Below, in pieces: positions 38,011 through 48,117 of a stretch of 64,000 bases of DNA; positions within the stretch are counted from its first letter, which is position 1; each line of letters begins with the position of its first letter. This DNA is from Prochlorococcus sp. AG-321-E21. Lineage in GTDB: Bacteria; Cyanobacteriota; Cyanobacteriia; PCC-6307; Cyanobiaceae. Under the pieces are notes generated by a model. It was not told where the DNA came from, searched no databases, and saw only the letters and a program-made list of their open reading frames with translations. The position numbers were made by a program, and so were the translations under genes. The stretch lies in contig QBXH01000001.1 of NCBI GenBank assembly GCA_003283415.1, positions 106,215 to 170,214 of the forward strand, given 5' to 3'.

Positions 38011-38709
38011 ATGTATATTTATTGTAAGAAACAATTGGATTCTAATAAAAGCAAAAACAATCCCGATAAAACTCCTTATGAGATATTAGGTGTCAAAGAA
38101 GGTGCCGATTTTGAAGTTATACAAAAAGCAAGAGATCTTAAAGTTAAGGAGGCCGGTGAAGATTTACTACTTAAGGCAAAAATAGAATCATCTTTTGATC
38201 AATTGTTAATGGGTAGTTTAAAAGCAAGGCAATCAGGTAATGTTAGTTTCGAAGCTCAAAATGCGTCTAAGAAAGAGAAACAAATTAATAAACTTATTAA
38301 TAATGATTTTCCACTTTTATCAAAAATAAAAAATTTCAATAATAATGGTAATAAGTCAAACGAATATAGCCTTCCAAAAATAAATCCTCCATCTTTTGAT
38401 AATCTTTCAATCAAATTATCTGTTGGATTACTATTTTTGATAATACTTTTAATTAGTCCTGATTCTTACAACAGACTTCTGCTCTCTATTTCAACATTAA
38501 TCCTTACTTATATTCAACTTAAATCAGGTAAAAAGTTTATTAGTTCTCTGGGTTGGAGTGTGACATTTCTTTCAATAGGATTAATATTTGGAGGTTTATT
38601 TGAAACCAACTCATTTATTCAGGAAATATCCAATAACTCACTATCAATTCAGAAGATTCAAAGTTTACCAGCAATGATAATTTTGTGGTTTGGAGTAATT
38701 TTCCTTTAA
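38011..38709 (+). CDS. CPP1-like J-domain-related membrane protein
   Basis: 232 aa. Residues about 21-65 (TPYEILGVKEGADFEVIQKARDL) form a J-like domain without the HPD motif. A charged linker and four hydrophobic helices follow (about 130-232). Plant CPP1, the eukaryotic relative, stabilises the protochlorophyllide oxidoreductase; the cyanobacterial role is probably a membrane-bound chaperone. It starts 27 nt after prfC. Confidence 0.8.
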   Translation: MYIYCKKQLDSNKSKNNPDKTPYEILGVKEGADFEVIQKARDLKVKEAGEDLLLKAKIESSFDQLLMGSLKARQSGNVSFEAQNASKKEKQINKLINNDFPLLSKIKNFNNNGNKSNEYSLPKINPPSFDNLSIKLSVGLLFLIILLISPDSYNRLLLSISTLILTYIQLKSGKKFISSLGWSVTFLSIGLIFGGLFETNSFIQEISNNSLSIQKIQSLPAMIILWFGVIFL

Positions 38710-38710
38710 A

Positions 38711-39613
38711 TTAATTTTTAATCATCTCTCTAATCTCTTCAGAATTTATTAAATATTTATTTTTGCAAAATTCACAAACTAATTCGGCTTTCCCTTCTTT
38801 TTTTAAAATATCTTCTAATTCTTTTTTATCAAGCATTCTCATTGCATTTAAACTTCTTTCTCTGGAGCATCTACATTCAAATCTCACTTCTTGAGTTCGA
38901 GCTTTCTCGGAAATTGATTTATCGTCAATATCTGGAAATATATTTTTTATTAGTGAAAGAAGATTATCTTTTGATTTAAATAAGTCTTCACTAAAAGAAT
39001 TGATTTCTTTACATCTTTCTTCAAGCAGCGAAACTAATAAGGGATCAGTTTCTTTTTTTGGTAATACTTGAGCTAACAATCCTCCGCTTGAAATAATATT
39101 TTTATTTTGAATCTTTTCCCCAATAAATACCGCAGAAGGAGTCTGTTCAGAATGATATAGATAAGATGCTAAATCTTCTGCAATATTTCCATTAACTAAC
39201 TCAACAGTGCTAGTAAAAGGTTCTCCAAAACCATTATCCCGAATAACATTTAAATATCCCGTCCCTAATGCTTTGGTGAAATTAAAAGAATATTGATTTG
39301 ACTTGGTTTTGACTAAATCTAATTCCAAATTAGGGTTTCCTACATAACCTCTTACTTTCCCATCTCTGCCTGCATCAACTAGTAATCCCTTTAAGGGACC
39401 ATCAGATCTTACTCTTAAAGTAACTCGCCCATGCATTACTTTCATTGAACTTGCTAATAGAAGAGAGGCGCTGAAAGCTCTTCCCAGGATAGATGTAGTT
39501 AGATATGACAATCCGTGCCTATCTTTCGCATCCATTATTGCATCAGTTGTTAATACCGCAACTAACCTTATTCCACCATTTGCAGCAGTTGCTCGTACAA
39601 TTTTATCTCCCAT
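38711..39613 (-). CDS. hslO: Redox-regulated chaperone Hsp33
   Basis: 300 aa. N-terminal Hsp33 domain ([23 protein letters not shown]), and the C-terminal zinc-binding redox switch CRCSRE ... CEFCK (CxC-x(n)-CxxC). Activated as a holdase when the cysteines are oxidised. It starts 4 nt upstream of... the ABC ATPase gene ends 4 nt before its start, so the two form an operon. The stop is 1 nt from the convergent CPP1-like gene. Confidence 0.93.
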   Translation of the reverse strand: MGDKIVRATAANGGIRLVAVLTTDAIMDAKDRHGLSYLTTSILGRAFSASLLLASSMKVMHGRVTLRVRSDGPLKGLLVDAGRDGKVRGYVGNPNLELDLVKTKSNQYSFNFTKALGTGYLNVIRDNGFGEPFTSTVELVNGNIAEDLASYLYHSEQTPSAVFIGEKIQNKNIISSGGLLAQVLPKKETDPLLVSLLEERCKEINSFSEDLFKSKDNLLSLIKNIFPDIDDKSISEKARTQEVRFECRCSRERSLNAMRMLDKKELEDILKKEGKAELVCEFCKNKYLINSEEIREMIKN

Positions 39614-39617
39614 GATT

Positions 39618-40250
39618 TTATTTAATTAATTTCTTAATCTTTCCTTTCTCTAGAGTTAACATTTTAGAAGGTATCCCCTCAAATAATGAGGGTTCATGAG
39701 TAACGATAATTATTGTATTTTTACTTTTTAGATTGAGAACTAAATTCTTAACATCATTTTTCATTGACCAATCAAGACCAGCAGTTGGCTCATCAAGTAA
39801 AAGAATGGTTGGATTTCTCATTAGTTGGACTGCTACAGCTAATCTCCTCTGTTGGCCACCACTTAGTTTTTCAGGTGGTTGAGTTAGATTAATATCGGAT
39901 AGTCCCACTTTTTTTAGAACTTGCTCTATGTTTTTTTCTCTCAAAGATTTATAACCAATTTTTAATTCTTTCCCAACGGTTGTTCCTAAAAAGTATCTTT
40001 CCGGGAATTGGAATACTACTCCACATATCCATCTTCTTTGCCTAGCAGAAATTTTTTTATTTTTCCAAGAAATCTTTCCTTTCTGAGGAATAATTAGTCC
40101 ACTTATTATTTCCAGCAGGGTTGTTTTACCTGAACCACTACTTCCGCAAATTAATATAATTTCATTTTCATGGAGACTGAAAGTAATATCATCTAATATT
40201 TTTTTATTTCCAGTTTGAGGTTGATAAGTAATATCTTTTAAATCAAGCAT
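39618..40250 (-). CDS. ABC transporter ATP-binding protein
   Basis: 210 aa. Walker [10 protein letters not shown] (36-44), Q-loop CGVVFQFPE, signature [15 protein letters not shown] and Walker [13 protein letters not shown]. The FQFPE Q-loop resembles the ECF/CbiO-type ATPases that drive cobalt, vitamin or lipid transporters. No membrane partner is adjacent; the next gene downstream is hslO. Transported substrate unknown. Confidence 0.9.
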   Translation of the reverse strand: MLDLKDITYQPQTGNKKILDDITFSLHENEIILICGSSGSGKTTLLEIISGLIIPQKGKISWKNKKISARQRRWICGVVFQFPERYFLGTTVGKELKIGYKSLREKNIEQVLKKVGLSDINLTQPPEKLSGGQQRRLAVAVQLMRNPTILLLDEPTAGLDWSMKNDVKNLVLNLKSKNTIIIVTHEPSLFEGIPSKMLTLEKGKIKKLIK

Positions 40251-40335
40251 TATTAATTAAGTTGTAGGTATGAATTTTAAACTATGTAATACCAACTTAT
40301 AATAAGTATAAATCTAAAAAAAAATTATAGTAAAA

Positions 40336-40779
40336 ATGAATATTGCATTTAGGGAAGTTGATCCTTTTAATTGTTGGATTTGGATAAAATTTTTTGAAAT
40401 CCCTACTGAAGCAGAAAAAAATTACTTAGATGGTGTTTTTGATAGTTGGTACGTTTTAGGAAGGTTAGGTGGTTTTAATTCTGAGAATTTGCAAACTCAT
40501 GAAGAGGGTTCTGATTTAAGTTGGATGTCATACGATAATGAACAAAAAGAATCTTCCCTTCCTGCATTGATGCATAATTTAGGTGTTATGGAATATCAAA
40601 ATTTGTGGTCACGAAGTTGGGTAGATTTTGGCACTTCAGATTCACTTTCTATTGATATTTTAATAAATGCATTAAATGAGATATCTAATAATTATGTAAA
40701 AATTGATGAATTAATAATAGGTGGAGAAAATAGCGATTGGTCTATTGAGGAACATGAAGATTTGGTTTTTAAAAATTGA
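40336..40779 (+). CDS. DUF3531 family protein
   Basis: 147 aa. MNIAFREVDPFNCWIWIKF and later the WMSYDNEQKESSLPALMHNL block match the cyanobacterial/plastid DUF3531 pattern from memory. Soluble, acidic, no known motif. It is followed by rsmE after 9 nt and by the DUF92 gene after another 5 nt, a three-gene operon. Confidence 0.8.
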   Translation: MNIAFREVDPFNCWIWIKFFEIPTEAEKNYLDGVFDSWYVLGRLGGFNSENLQTHEEGSDLSWMSYDNEQKESSLPALMHNLGVMEYQNLWSRSWVDFGTSDSLSIDILINALNEISNNYVKIDELIIGGENSDWSIEEHEDLVFKN

Positions 40780-40788
40780 TTTTTAAAT

Positions 40789-41562
40789 ATGGATGATTTA
40801 ATAAGATTATTTATACAGAATGAAAGAATAATTAATAACAAGAACAATAATTTAAAACTTACAAATAACGAGGCACGCTACATAAATAAAGTCATGCGAT
40901 TAAAAATTGGTAAAGAAATATTTATCACTAATGGCCTAGGTTCATTATGGAAAGCCATAAATTTGGAGGACAATTTTATAAAGATAAATAATATTACGAA
41001 TCCTTATTTATTTCAAGAAAATCAAAAAATTTTATTAGGAATAGCTGTTGTTATTCCTAAAAATGGTTTTGAAGATATTCTAAAAATGTGTACTGAAATA
41101 GGAATTGATTTTATACAACCATTATATTCAGATAGACAGGTTAAGAAGTATACAAACTTCTCAAATAAACTTATAAGGTGGAATTCTATAATCAATGAAG
41201 CTGTTGAACAATGTGAAAGATTATGGAGACCATATATTTTGAATGATATTAATGTCTTTGACTGGATAAATTCTATAGAAAATAAAGATATTATTTCAAT
41301 CTCTGCAACTAGAGATGATACTTCTGAACATTTAAACCATTTGTTAAAAAAAAGGCAAAATATTTTGAAAAAAAAAGAAGAGGTTTTATGGAATGTAATT
41401 GGACCGGAGGGAGGCTGGTCCCAAGGTGAAATTGAATTTTTTATAAAAAATAAAATTGCCTTTGTAAAACTTTCAGAAAACATTTTAAGAACTTCAACAG
41501 CTGCAATTTATGCAACTTCAATTCTTAATCAATGGCGTAATGATTTTAAATTAACTCTTTAA
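40789..41562 (+). CDS. rsmE: 16S rRNA (uracil-1498-N3)-methyltransferase
   Basis: 257-aa SPOUT methyltransferase. An N-terminal PUA-like domain (ARYINKVMRLKIGKEIFITN) precedes the knotted domain with GPEGGWSQGEIEF and LSENILRTSTAA, the family's SAM-binding knot. It methylates N3 of U1498 in the decoding region. Second gene of the DUF3531-rsmE-DUF92 operon. Confidence 0.92.
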   Translation: MDDLIRLFIQNERIINNKNNNLKLTNNEARYINKVMRLKIGKEIFITNGLGSLWKAINLEDNFIKINNITNPYLFQENQKILLGIAVVIPKNGFEDILKMCTEIGIDFIQPLYSDRQVKKYTNFSNKLIRWNSIINEAVEQCERLWRPYILNDINVFDWINSIENKDIISISATRDDTSEHLNHLLKKRQNILKKKEEVLWNVIGPEGGWSQGEIEFFIKNKIAFVKLSENILRTSTAAIYATSILNQWRNDFKLTL

Positions 41563-41567
41563 AAAAA

Positions 41568-42311
41568 ATGAATTTATCTTCTAATGATTTTTTACTTGGT
41601 TTTTTCATTAATTTTATTCTAATTTCTTTATTTTTTAGAGTCCCATTAATGACAAAAGGAGGGTGGATAAGTGCTGGGGTGTTAGGGTCTGTTTTATGGG
41701 GTTGTATGTCATGGCATGGTTGGAGCTCTGTTGTAATTTATTTATTTCTTGGATCTCTTGTGACAAAAATTGGTTATAAATTTAAAAATGAAAAAGGTAT
41801 AGCTGAAAAAAGAGGTGGAAGAAGAGGTCCTGAAAATGTTTGGGGTTCTGCTGCAACAGGATTGTTTTTTGCATTAATGGTTAAATTGAATTTCACTAAT
41901 TTAGTCTTTTATAAAATTGGCTTTGCGGCAAGTTTTGCCGCAAAGTTGGCAGATACTTTTGGTAGTGAAATAGGAAAAAGATTTGGTAGGAATACATATT
42001 TAATTACTTCGTTTAGAAAAGTTGAGAGAGGTACAGAAGGAGGAATTAGTTTAGAAGGAACAGCCGCAAGTGCCTTAGGGGCAATATTTATGTCATTAAT
42101 AATGTTTTTTTTAACTATTATCTCAACAAAATATCAAATTTTAATAGTTGCAATTTCCGGTTTTTTAGCAACAATTACTGAAAGTTTCATTGGAGCTAAA
42201 TTTCAAGATAAATATAAATTAAGTAATGAATTAGTAAACTCTATTCAAACAAGTATTTCTTCAATAATTGCTATTTTTCTTCTAATCTTTTATTTAAATA
42301 TTTCTAATTAA
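41568..42311 (+). CDS. DUF92 membrane protein (VTE6/phytyl-phosphate kinase-like)
   Basis: 247 aa, six hydrophobic helices. The motif KRGGRRGPENVWGSAATG and later ADTFGSEIGKRFG belong to the DUF92 family. The plant member VTE6 phosphorylates phytyl phosphate to phytyl diphosphate, recycling phytol from chlorophyll into tocopherol. That role is plausible in this phototroph but not shown here. Confidence 0.83.
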   Translation: MNLSSNDFLLGFFINFILISLFFRVPLMTKGGWISAGVLGSVLWGCMSWHGWSSVVIYLFLGSLVTKIGYKFKNEKGIAEKRGGRRGPENVWGSAATGLFFALMVKLNFTNLVFYKIGFAASFAAKLADTFGSEIGKRFGRNTYLITSFRKVERGTEGGISLEGTAASALGAIFMSLIMFFLTIISTKYQILIVAISGFLATITESFIGAKFQDKYKLSNELVNSIQTSISSIIAIFLLIFYLNISN

Positions 42312-42328
42312 AACACCTTTATTTAAAA

Positions 42329-42973
42329 TTAGGATTCCTTCCATTTCTTAAGAATATCCCAACTTTTAAGACGTTGGTAAATCCAAAGATGTCCATTTGC
42401 ATTTAAGTGTATACCATCCTCTGAGATCCAATTTTTACTTCTATTATCGGAGTACATTTCTCTAAAAGTTGGAAGGAAAGGGACATTTTGATTTATACAG
42501 ACTTCTTCCATTCTTCTTTCATAAGAATGACAAAAATTATTTGAATACCATAAGCATCCAGCAAATGGCATTTTGTTTTCATCAACTGGGGTTAGCCCAA
42601 TTACAAATACTTTTGTTTGAGAGTTCATTTCAAAAATTAATCTTTCTAATCCATACTCGAATCCATTTATCTCTAATTGATGTCTGCCATTTTTTTGTCC
42701 AATTGTTGGAGTATCATTAAGACCTACATTCAAGAGGATAGCTTTGGGTTTATTTCTTCTTGTTTCTCCTCTTGAAGACCATTCTTTTTTCCAACGTAAA
42801 GAAACCTTTTCAATTCCATCTCCTCTTACCCCTAGGGGATAAATAATTGGAAAATTATGAGATTTTGACCAATCTTTTCTAAGTCTTTCGCACCATCCTC
42901 CTCCCTCAGTATCCCCCCATCCATATACTGAACTATCTCCAATTACAACCAATTGTTTTGGTAAGACAGGCAC
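42329..42973 (-). CDS. SGNH/GDSL hydrolase
   Basis: 214 aa. Block I VVIGDSSVYGWGD holds the nucleophile Ser, block III LLNVGLNDT holds the Asn, and block V SEDGIHLNANGH holds the Asp-x-x-His pair. It hydrolyses esters, possibly of lipids or sugars; substrate unknown. No signal peptide is apparent, so it is probably cytoplasmic. Confidence 0.85.
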   Translation of the reverse strand: MPVLPKQLVVIGDSSVYGWGDTEGGGWCERLRKDWSKSHNFPIIYPLGVRGDGIEKVSLRWKKEWSSRGETRRNKPKAILLNVGLNDTPTIGQKNGRHQLEINGFEYGLERLIFEMNSQTKVFVIGLTPVDENKMPFAGCLWYSNNFCHSYERRMEEVCINQNVPFLPTFREMYSDNRSKNWISEDGIHLNANGHLWIYQRLKSWDILKKWKES

Positions 42974-43022
42974 TAGGTTCCTTTAAATTATTTCACTTGA
43001 TTTAAGAAGATTTTATTACTAA

Positions 43023-44525
43023 TCAAGTTAGATTACTTTTGATTTTACCATTTATTAATTCTCCAATTATTGCAATTGAGCTATAAGAAAACAAAATTAC
43101 TATGACTTCTTCCCATGCAAATGAACTCAAGGATTCTTGAAGTTGCCAACCTAAACCAACACTACCAATTACACCTAGAATAGCTGTTTCTCTAATAATA
43201 ATATCGGATCTATAAGCACAATATGCTAAGTAACTGTTTGCTTGTTTAATAAATAATCCGAAAAGCCAACTAGACCTATTTGCAACTCCTAATGATTTCA
43301 TCGCAGTATATTGAGTCTTATCTTGGTTATATAAATTCGCCAAAAGCAATTTGCTTGTTATTGCTGCGTTATGTAATCCTAATGCTATTGCTGCTAAAGA
43401 TATTGAAGGATCATTAAACATTAGGAGTACTAAAATTAATATAGGCGCTGGTATTAAACGAAATAGAAATGCTATTAATCTGATAATTGTAATTCCTATT
43501 TTATTATTTAAAATCAATATAAAAATGGGAGGAAAACTTATAGCTATTCCTGTAGATAAAAGACCTAAAATTATTGTTTCGAATAATAGCTTTAAAAAAT
43601 CATATGAAATGAAATTAAAGTTTGATATCAAAAGATTATTGATTGAATTAAAAGGGATTGCATTTTTATTAAATATAAAATAAACAAAGAAAGATAAAGA
43701 AAATAAACTAATACAAAATAAAGCTATTACAAAAGAGGTCAAAAATTTCTTAGAAGTGTTTAAGAGGTTAATTTTTTTTAATAGTACATTTGAGATAATA
43801 ATTAAAAAAGCCAAGCTCCAAAGATAAGTCCATAGCTCTCGGAAATTTAAAGTTTGAAAGGATAAAAATATACTTGTACCTATTCCTCCAACTCCAAATA
43901 AACCCAAAACTGTTGTACTTCTTATGGCACATTCTAAACGGTATAACCCAAAATTTTTAAAGGTTTCTATCACTGGAGACCAAACTAAGGTTATTAAAGT
44001 TGAAGATTTAATACCATTAATTTGTTTAATTGATTCAATAGTTTTAAGATTAATATTTTCTATTTGCTCACTAAAAACTTTTGCATTTATAGCTACATAA
44101 GGAATGCAAATAGCTATTATTCCAATTGAAAAATTTATACCATATATTTGCATTAATATAAGCCCCCAAATTATTTCATGAATTGATCTAATAAAAGTTA
44201 AAAATAAATTTAAAAATCTCTTTAAAAATATAGGTAAATTTAATATTTTATAAAAAATTTCTGAAGATAATATTCCAAAAATAATTCCAAATATAATACT
44301 TATTAGCCAACTATAAAATGCAATTAAAATAGTTTCATTTAATCTTTTTAATAATGTGAAAATGATTTCATTATTAATTTTTGGATTTAAGGAAGAAATA
44401 ATAAATTCTTTAAATAATTCAATTCCTCCTATATGAAAATTAATAAATAATTCATACGCTAAAGGTATACAAACTAGTACTGGTAGAAAAGTTATTGAAG
44501 AAGGATTTAATTTTAATTTATTCAA
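43023..44525 (-). CDS. phnE: Phosphonate/phosphite ABC permease, fused tandem PhnE
   Basis: 500 aa, about twice the usual PhnE length. Two permease repeats are seen: one around residues 60-245 with IRSIHEIIWGLIL and GLYRLECAIRSTTVLGLFG, and one around residues 310-495 with RLIPAPILILVLLM and YCAYRSDIIIRETAILGVIG. Each repeat keeps the EAA-like loop. This single chain could form the whole membrane channel. Third gene of phnD-phnC-phnE. Confidence 0.88.
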   Translation of the reverse strand: MNKLKLNPSSITFLPVLVCIPLAYELFINFHIGGIELFKEFIISSLNPKINNEIIFTLLKRLNETILIAFYSWLISIIFGIIFGILSSEIFYKILNLPIFLKRFLNLFLTFIRSIHEIIWGLILMQIYGINFSIGIIAICIPYVAINAKVFSEQIENINLKTIESIKQINGIKSSTLITLVWSPVIETFKNFGLYRLECAIRSTTVLGLFGVGGIGTSIFLSFQTLNFRELWTYLWSLAFLIIISNVLLKKINLLNTSKKFLTSFVIALFCISLFSLSFFVYFIFNKNAIPFNSINNLLISNFNFISYDFLKLLFETIILGLLSTGIAISFPPIFILILNNKIGITIIRLIAFLFRLIPAPILILVLLMFNDPSISLAAIALGLHNAAITSKLLLANLYNQDKTQYTAMKSLGVANRSSWLFGLFIKQANSYLAYCAYRSDIIIRETAILGVIGSVGLGWQLQESLSSFAWEEVIVILFSYSSIAIIGELINGKIKSNLT

Positions 44526-44529
44526 TTAC

Positions 44530-45267
44530 CTAATAAATCTTGTTTAAATGAAATTTTTTTAATTTAGTTTTCTCTAAATCAAATAATATTGCACCTTTTT
44601 TCATTCCAATAATTCTATTAAAACCATCTAATAAATCTAATCTATGCAAAGAAATTAAAGTAGTATTAGGGACTTTAATTTTATTATTATTTTTAGTATT
44701 TAATAATAGATTTTTAATATTAGAAGTTAGTTTTGGATCTAAATTATTAAAAGGTTCATCAGCAAGTAGGATATCTGACTCTTGGGTTAATGATCTTGCA
44801 ATAGCAACTCTTTGTTTTTGGCCTCCAGATAGTTTTCTAATATTTTTGGAAAAAATAGATTTCTTAAGATTACAAAATTGCATATATTGATGTGCTTTAT
44901 TAAAAGAACTTATATTTAGTAGATTTTTAAAAGCGAATAGGAAAGTTTGTTTTCCAAGAAGTCCACAATTAACATTTTGTTCTGCAGATAGCTCTTCTAT
45001 TAATCTCAAATCTTGCCAGATAGTAGAGATTTTACTTTTTTGAGATAAGTTTAATTTATCAAATTCATTATTAAGTAATTTGACGCTCCCTTCGTTAGGC
45101 CTGAGTGTGCCGTTAAGAATAGATATAAGAGTAGTTTTACCTGCGCCACTTTTGCCTAATAAGGCAATTTTTTCGCCCGATTTAATTTGTAAATTTACCT
45201 TGTTTAAGGTGAATTTATTTTTGTTTTTATAGCTTACCTCTTTTAATTCCAGAAGAGTATTAATCAT
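44530..45267 (-). CDS. phnC: Phosphonate/phosphite ABC transporter ATPase
   Basis: 245 aa. Walker A GKSGAGKTT (38-46), Q-loop IWQDLRLIEELSA, signature LSGGQKQRVAIAR, Walker B ILLADEPFNNLD. It powers uptake through the PhnE channel. The start overlaps the end of phnD by 4 bp and its stop is 4 nt before phnE. Confidence 0.92.
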   Translation of the reverse strand: MINTLLELKEVSYKNKNKFTLNKVNLQIKSGEKIALLGKSGAGKTTLISILNGTLRPNEGSVKLLNNEFDKLNLSQKSKISTIWQDLRLIEELSAEQNVNCGLLGKQTFLFAFKNLLNISSFNKAHQYMQFCNLKKSIFSKNIRKLSGGQKQRVAIARSLTQESDILLADEPFNNLDPKLTSNIKNLLLNTKNNNKIKVPNTTLISLHRLDLLDGFNRIIGMKKGAILFDLEKTKLKKFHLNKIY

Positions 45268-46169
45268 CTGATTTTTTTTAATTTTCTCGCTATTGCCTCT
45301 ATATTTTTATAGTCACTAGATTCTGCTTCTATGAACTTTTTTGCGTTGAACATATCTAATATCTTTTTATGTTCTTTATTTTTAATATCTAAATTTAGAA
45401 TTATAGATTTAAGTTCTTTGGTAAAATCTTTTCGAAATCTATTGTCAAGATTTCCTTGAGCAACCCAATGATAGTCAACATAATCAGGAGTTATCCAAAG
45501 AAGATTTACATTATTTGTTCTTTTAGGATTATTTTTAAGATTGTTTTCCCACACTTGTTTATTTAAAGCTCCTGCATCAAAGGCTCCACTATTAACTAAA
45601 GCGATAGTTGCATCATGACTACCGCTAAAGCCCGCTCTTTTTCCTTTAAAGTCTTTTATTTTTATTCCAGCATCATTAAGGAAATATTCTGGCATTAACC
45701 TTCCAGATGTTGAATTTTCAGAACCAAAAGTAAATCTTAGATTTTTTAGCTTTTTAAGTCCAATTTTATTTGAAATTGAATCAAGTTTTAATTTTTTATT
45801 TACAATAAAAACGCTTTTAAATTCTTTATCTATATCTCGTTGAGCAATCACAATTGCATTAGGAGTTTGTAATCTTGCCTGAACTCCTGATAGACCACCA
45901 AACCAAACTAAATCTAAATCATTTGTTCTAAATCCAGTAACCGCAGCAACATAATTAATAACGGGAATGTACTTTACCTTTACATCTAAACTCTTAGACA
46001 ATTCTTTCGAAAATAAATTAAATCTTTTATCTAAAACCTCTTGATTTTGATCTGGAATTGCTCCTATCTTTAAAACTTTTAGATTTGCATTTAATGGAGA
46101 AGAAAGAGTTGAAAGAACGAAGGTGCAGGCTAACAGTATCTTCTTATAATTAAGAAAATTATTTTTCAT
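45264..46169 (-). CDS. phnD: Phosphonate/phosphite-binding protein PhnD
   Basis: 301 aa. Signal segment at residues 1-28, then the type II periplasmic-binding fold: KIGAIPDQNQEVLDKRFNLF near the N-terminus and FTFGSENSTSGRLMPEYFL for the second-lobe binding site. GAFDAGALNKQVWE completes the pocket. Picocyanobacterial relatives bind phosphonates or phosphite with differing affinity, so the ligand is open. Its start touches the aspC stop with no gap. Confidence 0.9.
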   Translation of the reverse strand: MKNNFLNYKKILLACTFVLSTLSSPLNANLKVLKIGAIPDQNQEVLDKRFNLFSKELSKSLDVKVKYIPVINYVAAVTGFRTNDLDLVWFGGLSGVQARLQTPNAIVIAQRDIDKEFKSVFIVNKKLKLDSISNKIGLKKLKNLRFTFGSENSTSGRLMPEYFLNDAGIKIKDFKGKRAGFSGSHDATIALVNSGAFDAGALNKQVWENNLKNNPKRTNNVNLLWITPDYVDYHWVAQGNLDNRFRKDFTKELKSIILNLDIKNKEHKKILDMFNAKKFIEAESSDYKNIEAIARKLKKIR

Positions 46170-47351
46170 TTAAAAGTAATAATTTGAAATACCTTTCTCT
46201 AATCTTGATAAACCATCAAGAATTTTTTCTTTTGAAGAGGCACAAGATATTCTAAAACATTGATCATCACCAAAAGATTTTCCCGGCACTACCACTAAAC
46301 CATAATCATTAAGAATTCTTTTGCAAAATTCTACAGAGGTTATGGAATTATTAGGTAATTTAGGAAATGCATAAAAAGCTCCATTAGGTGGGTATATAAA
46401 TAATCCTTTGATATTTTTTAGCCCTTTATAAAGGACTTCTCTTCTTAAGTCATAATGGCTATTGATTTTTAAGAAAAATTCTGGGTTTATTTTTAAAGCT
46501 TCTAAAGCACCTCTTTGAACGAAAGAACAGACATTACTTGTACTTTGACTTTGCAAGGCTGATGATGCTCTAATAACATCTTTTTGTCCTATTAAATAAC
46601 CTACTCTCCAGCCAGTCATTGCCCAACCTTTTGCAAAACCATTAATTATAAAAATTCTTTCTTTTAGGTCACTTGAAAGTGAAGCTAAACTTAAATGCTT
46701 AAATTCTTTTTTAAGAATTAATTCGTAAATCTCATCTGAAAGAATATTAATATTTTTATTTTCTCTTACTAATTCTGCAATTTGTAACAACTCTTCTTTT
46801 GGCATTACTCTTCCAGTTGGATTATTGGGAGAATTAATAATTATAAATTTCGTTTTTGAAGTTATCTTAGCTTTTAAATCTTGTATGTTTATTTTGAATC
46901 CATCTTCAGCAGAAGAATTTAGGATTACAGGCTTACCGCCTGCCAATCTAACCATCTGAGGATAGCTTAGCCAATAAGGAGCAGGTATAATCACTTCATC
47001 TCCATCATTCAATAAAACCTGGAAAAGATTATAAATTGCCTGTTTGGCTCCATTTGTTACCATTACATTTTCAAATTCAACATTTAAATTGTTTTGGGTA
47101 TGAATTTTTTTAGCAATAGCTTTTCTAAGTTCTAAATCTCCTGAGGCAGGACCATATTTTGTAAATCCATCAAATATAGCCTCACTTGTTGCTTTTAATA
47201 TTTCATTTGGAGCATCAAAATCTGGTTCTCCAGCACTTAAATTACAGATGTCTTTTCCTTCTTTTGAGAGTTGTTTAGCTTTAGCACTTATCTGCAGAGT
47301 AAGTGAAGGCTCAATAGAGAGTGCTCTTTTTGATAAATTTACTTCACTCAT
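46170..47351 (-). CDS. aspC: Aspartate aminotransferase (class I)
   Basis: 393 aa PLP enzyme. SAGEPDFDAPNEI near the N-terminus, NSPNNPTGRV for the nitrogen-binding loop, SDEIYE, the PLP-binding lysine in GFAKGWAMTGWRVGY, and RISCASS (carboxylate-binding Arg). It makes aspartate or oxaloacetate from glutamate pairs. It lies directly ahead of phnDCE with zero intergenic bases, so the two share an RNA. Confidence 0.92.
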   Translation of the reverse strand: MSEVNLSKRALSIEPSLTLQISAKAKQLSKEGKDICNLSAGEPDFDAPNEILKATSEAIFDGFTKYGPASGDLELRKAIAKKIHTQNNLNVEFENVMVTNGAKQAIYNLFQVLLNDGDEVIIPAPYWLSYPQMVRLAGGKPVILNSSAEDGFKINIQDLKAKITSKTKFIIINSPNNPTGRVMPKEELLQIAELVRENKNINILSDEIYELILKKEFKHLSLASLSSDLKERIFIINGFAKGWAMTGWRVGYLIGQKDVIRASSALQSQSTSNVCSFVQRGALEALKINPEFFLKINSHYDLRREVLYKGLKNIKGLFIYPPNGAFYAFPKLPNNSITSVEFCKRILNDYGLVVVPGKSFGDDQCFRISCASSKEKILDGLSRLEKGISNYYF

Positions 47352-47580
47352 TTGATCTAAAGTTCTTTAAATATAACTTTTAAAAATTTTTTATTAATAG
47401 ATTAAGAATAAGTAAAACTATCACATATTGGTTTGAATTGGTTCATTTTCTTAATTTAATTTATTTTCGTATTTTCTTTTTTGAAAAATTAAAATGTGGA
47501 GTGAAGAATTATATAGTTAATATTTTTTTTAATAATTTTTAGTTTTAAAATTATTTATAAGCTTTTAACTTAAATTTGCT

Positions 47581-48084
47581 TTGAAAAGATTAGTCATTAG
47601 TAGAGGTAATGTATTTGCAGATTTATTAATAATTGGGGAAGCACCTGGGGCTCAAGAAGACTTAGAGGGAGAACCTTATGTTGGTAAATCAGGAAAATTG
47701 TTGGATGGTCTATTGATAGAAGCAGGAATTGACTTACATAAGGATGTATATTTTTGCAATGTAATTAAATGTCGTCCTCCAAACAATAGAAAACCTTCTA
47801 ATAAAGAAATAAATATTCATAAACCATGGTTATTGCAGCAAATTAAACTGGTAGATCCAAAGTTTATTATTTTAACTGGTTCGACTGCTATGAGAACTAT
47901 TTTGGAAATAAAAAAGCCAATTTCTATGACAAGAGGAAAATGGTTTAATAAAGATGGGAGAGAAATTATTACTATTTTTCATCCATCTTATTTGTTGAGA
48001 TTCTCTTCAAAAGAGGTTGAAAAACCGTATGATCTAACTTTAAAAGACCTTAAGAATGTTAGTAGTAAACTATATGCTTTATAA
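47581..48084 (+). CDS. Uracil-DNA glycosylase family 4/5-like, short form
   Basis: 167 aa, TTG start with a stop 12 nt upstream in frame. GEAPGAQEDLEGEPYVG (motif 1) at residues 19-35 and FHPSYLLR (motif 3) identify the family, which removes uracil from DNA. Usual members carry four Cys for a 4Fe-4S cluster; here only C59 and C64 exist. The N-terminal CxxC is absent and the fourth position reads His (INIHKPWLL). It may work without a cluster or be an altered paralogue. Confidence 0.8.
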   Translation: MKRLVISRGNVFADLLIIGEAPGAQEDLEGEPYVGKSGKLLDGLLIEAGIDLHKDVYFCNVIKCRPPNNRKPSNKEINIHKPWLLQQIKLVDPKFIILTGSTAMRTILEIKKPISMTRGKWFNKDGREIITIFHPSYLLRFSSKEVEKPYDLTLKDLKNVSSKLYAL

Positions 48085-48117
48085 TTTAGGTAAGTCTTTT
48101 TGAATTTCTAGAAGTTA

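Noticed and set aside
41022-41483. 153-aa minus ORF
   Set aside because: Antisense shadow of rsmE.
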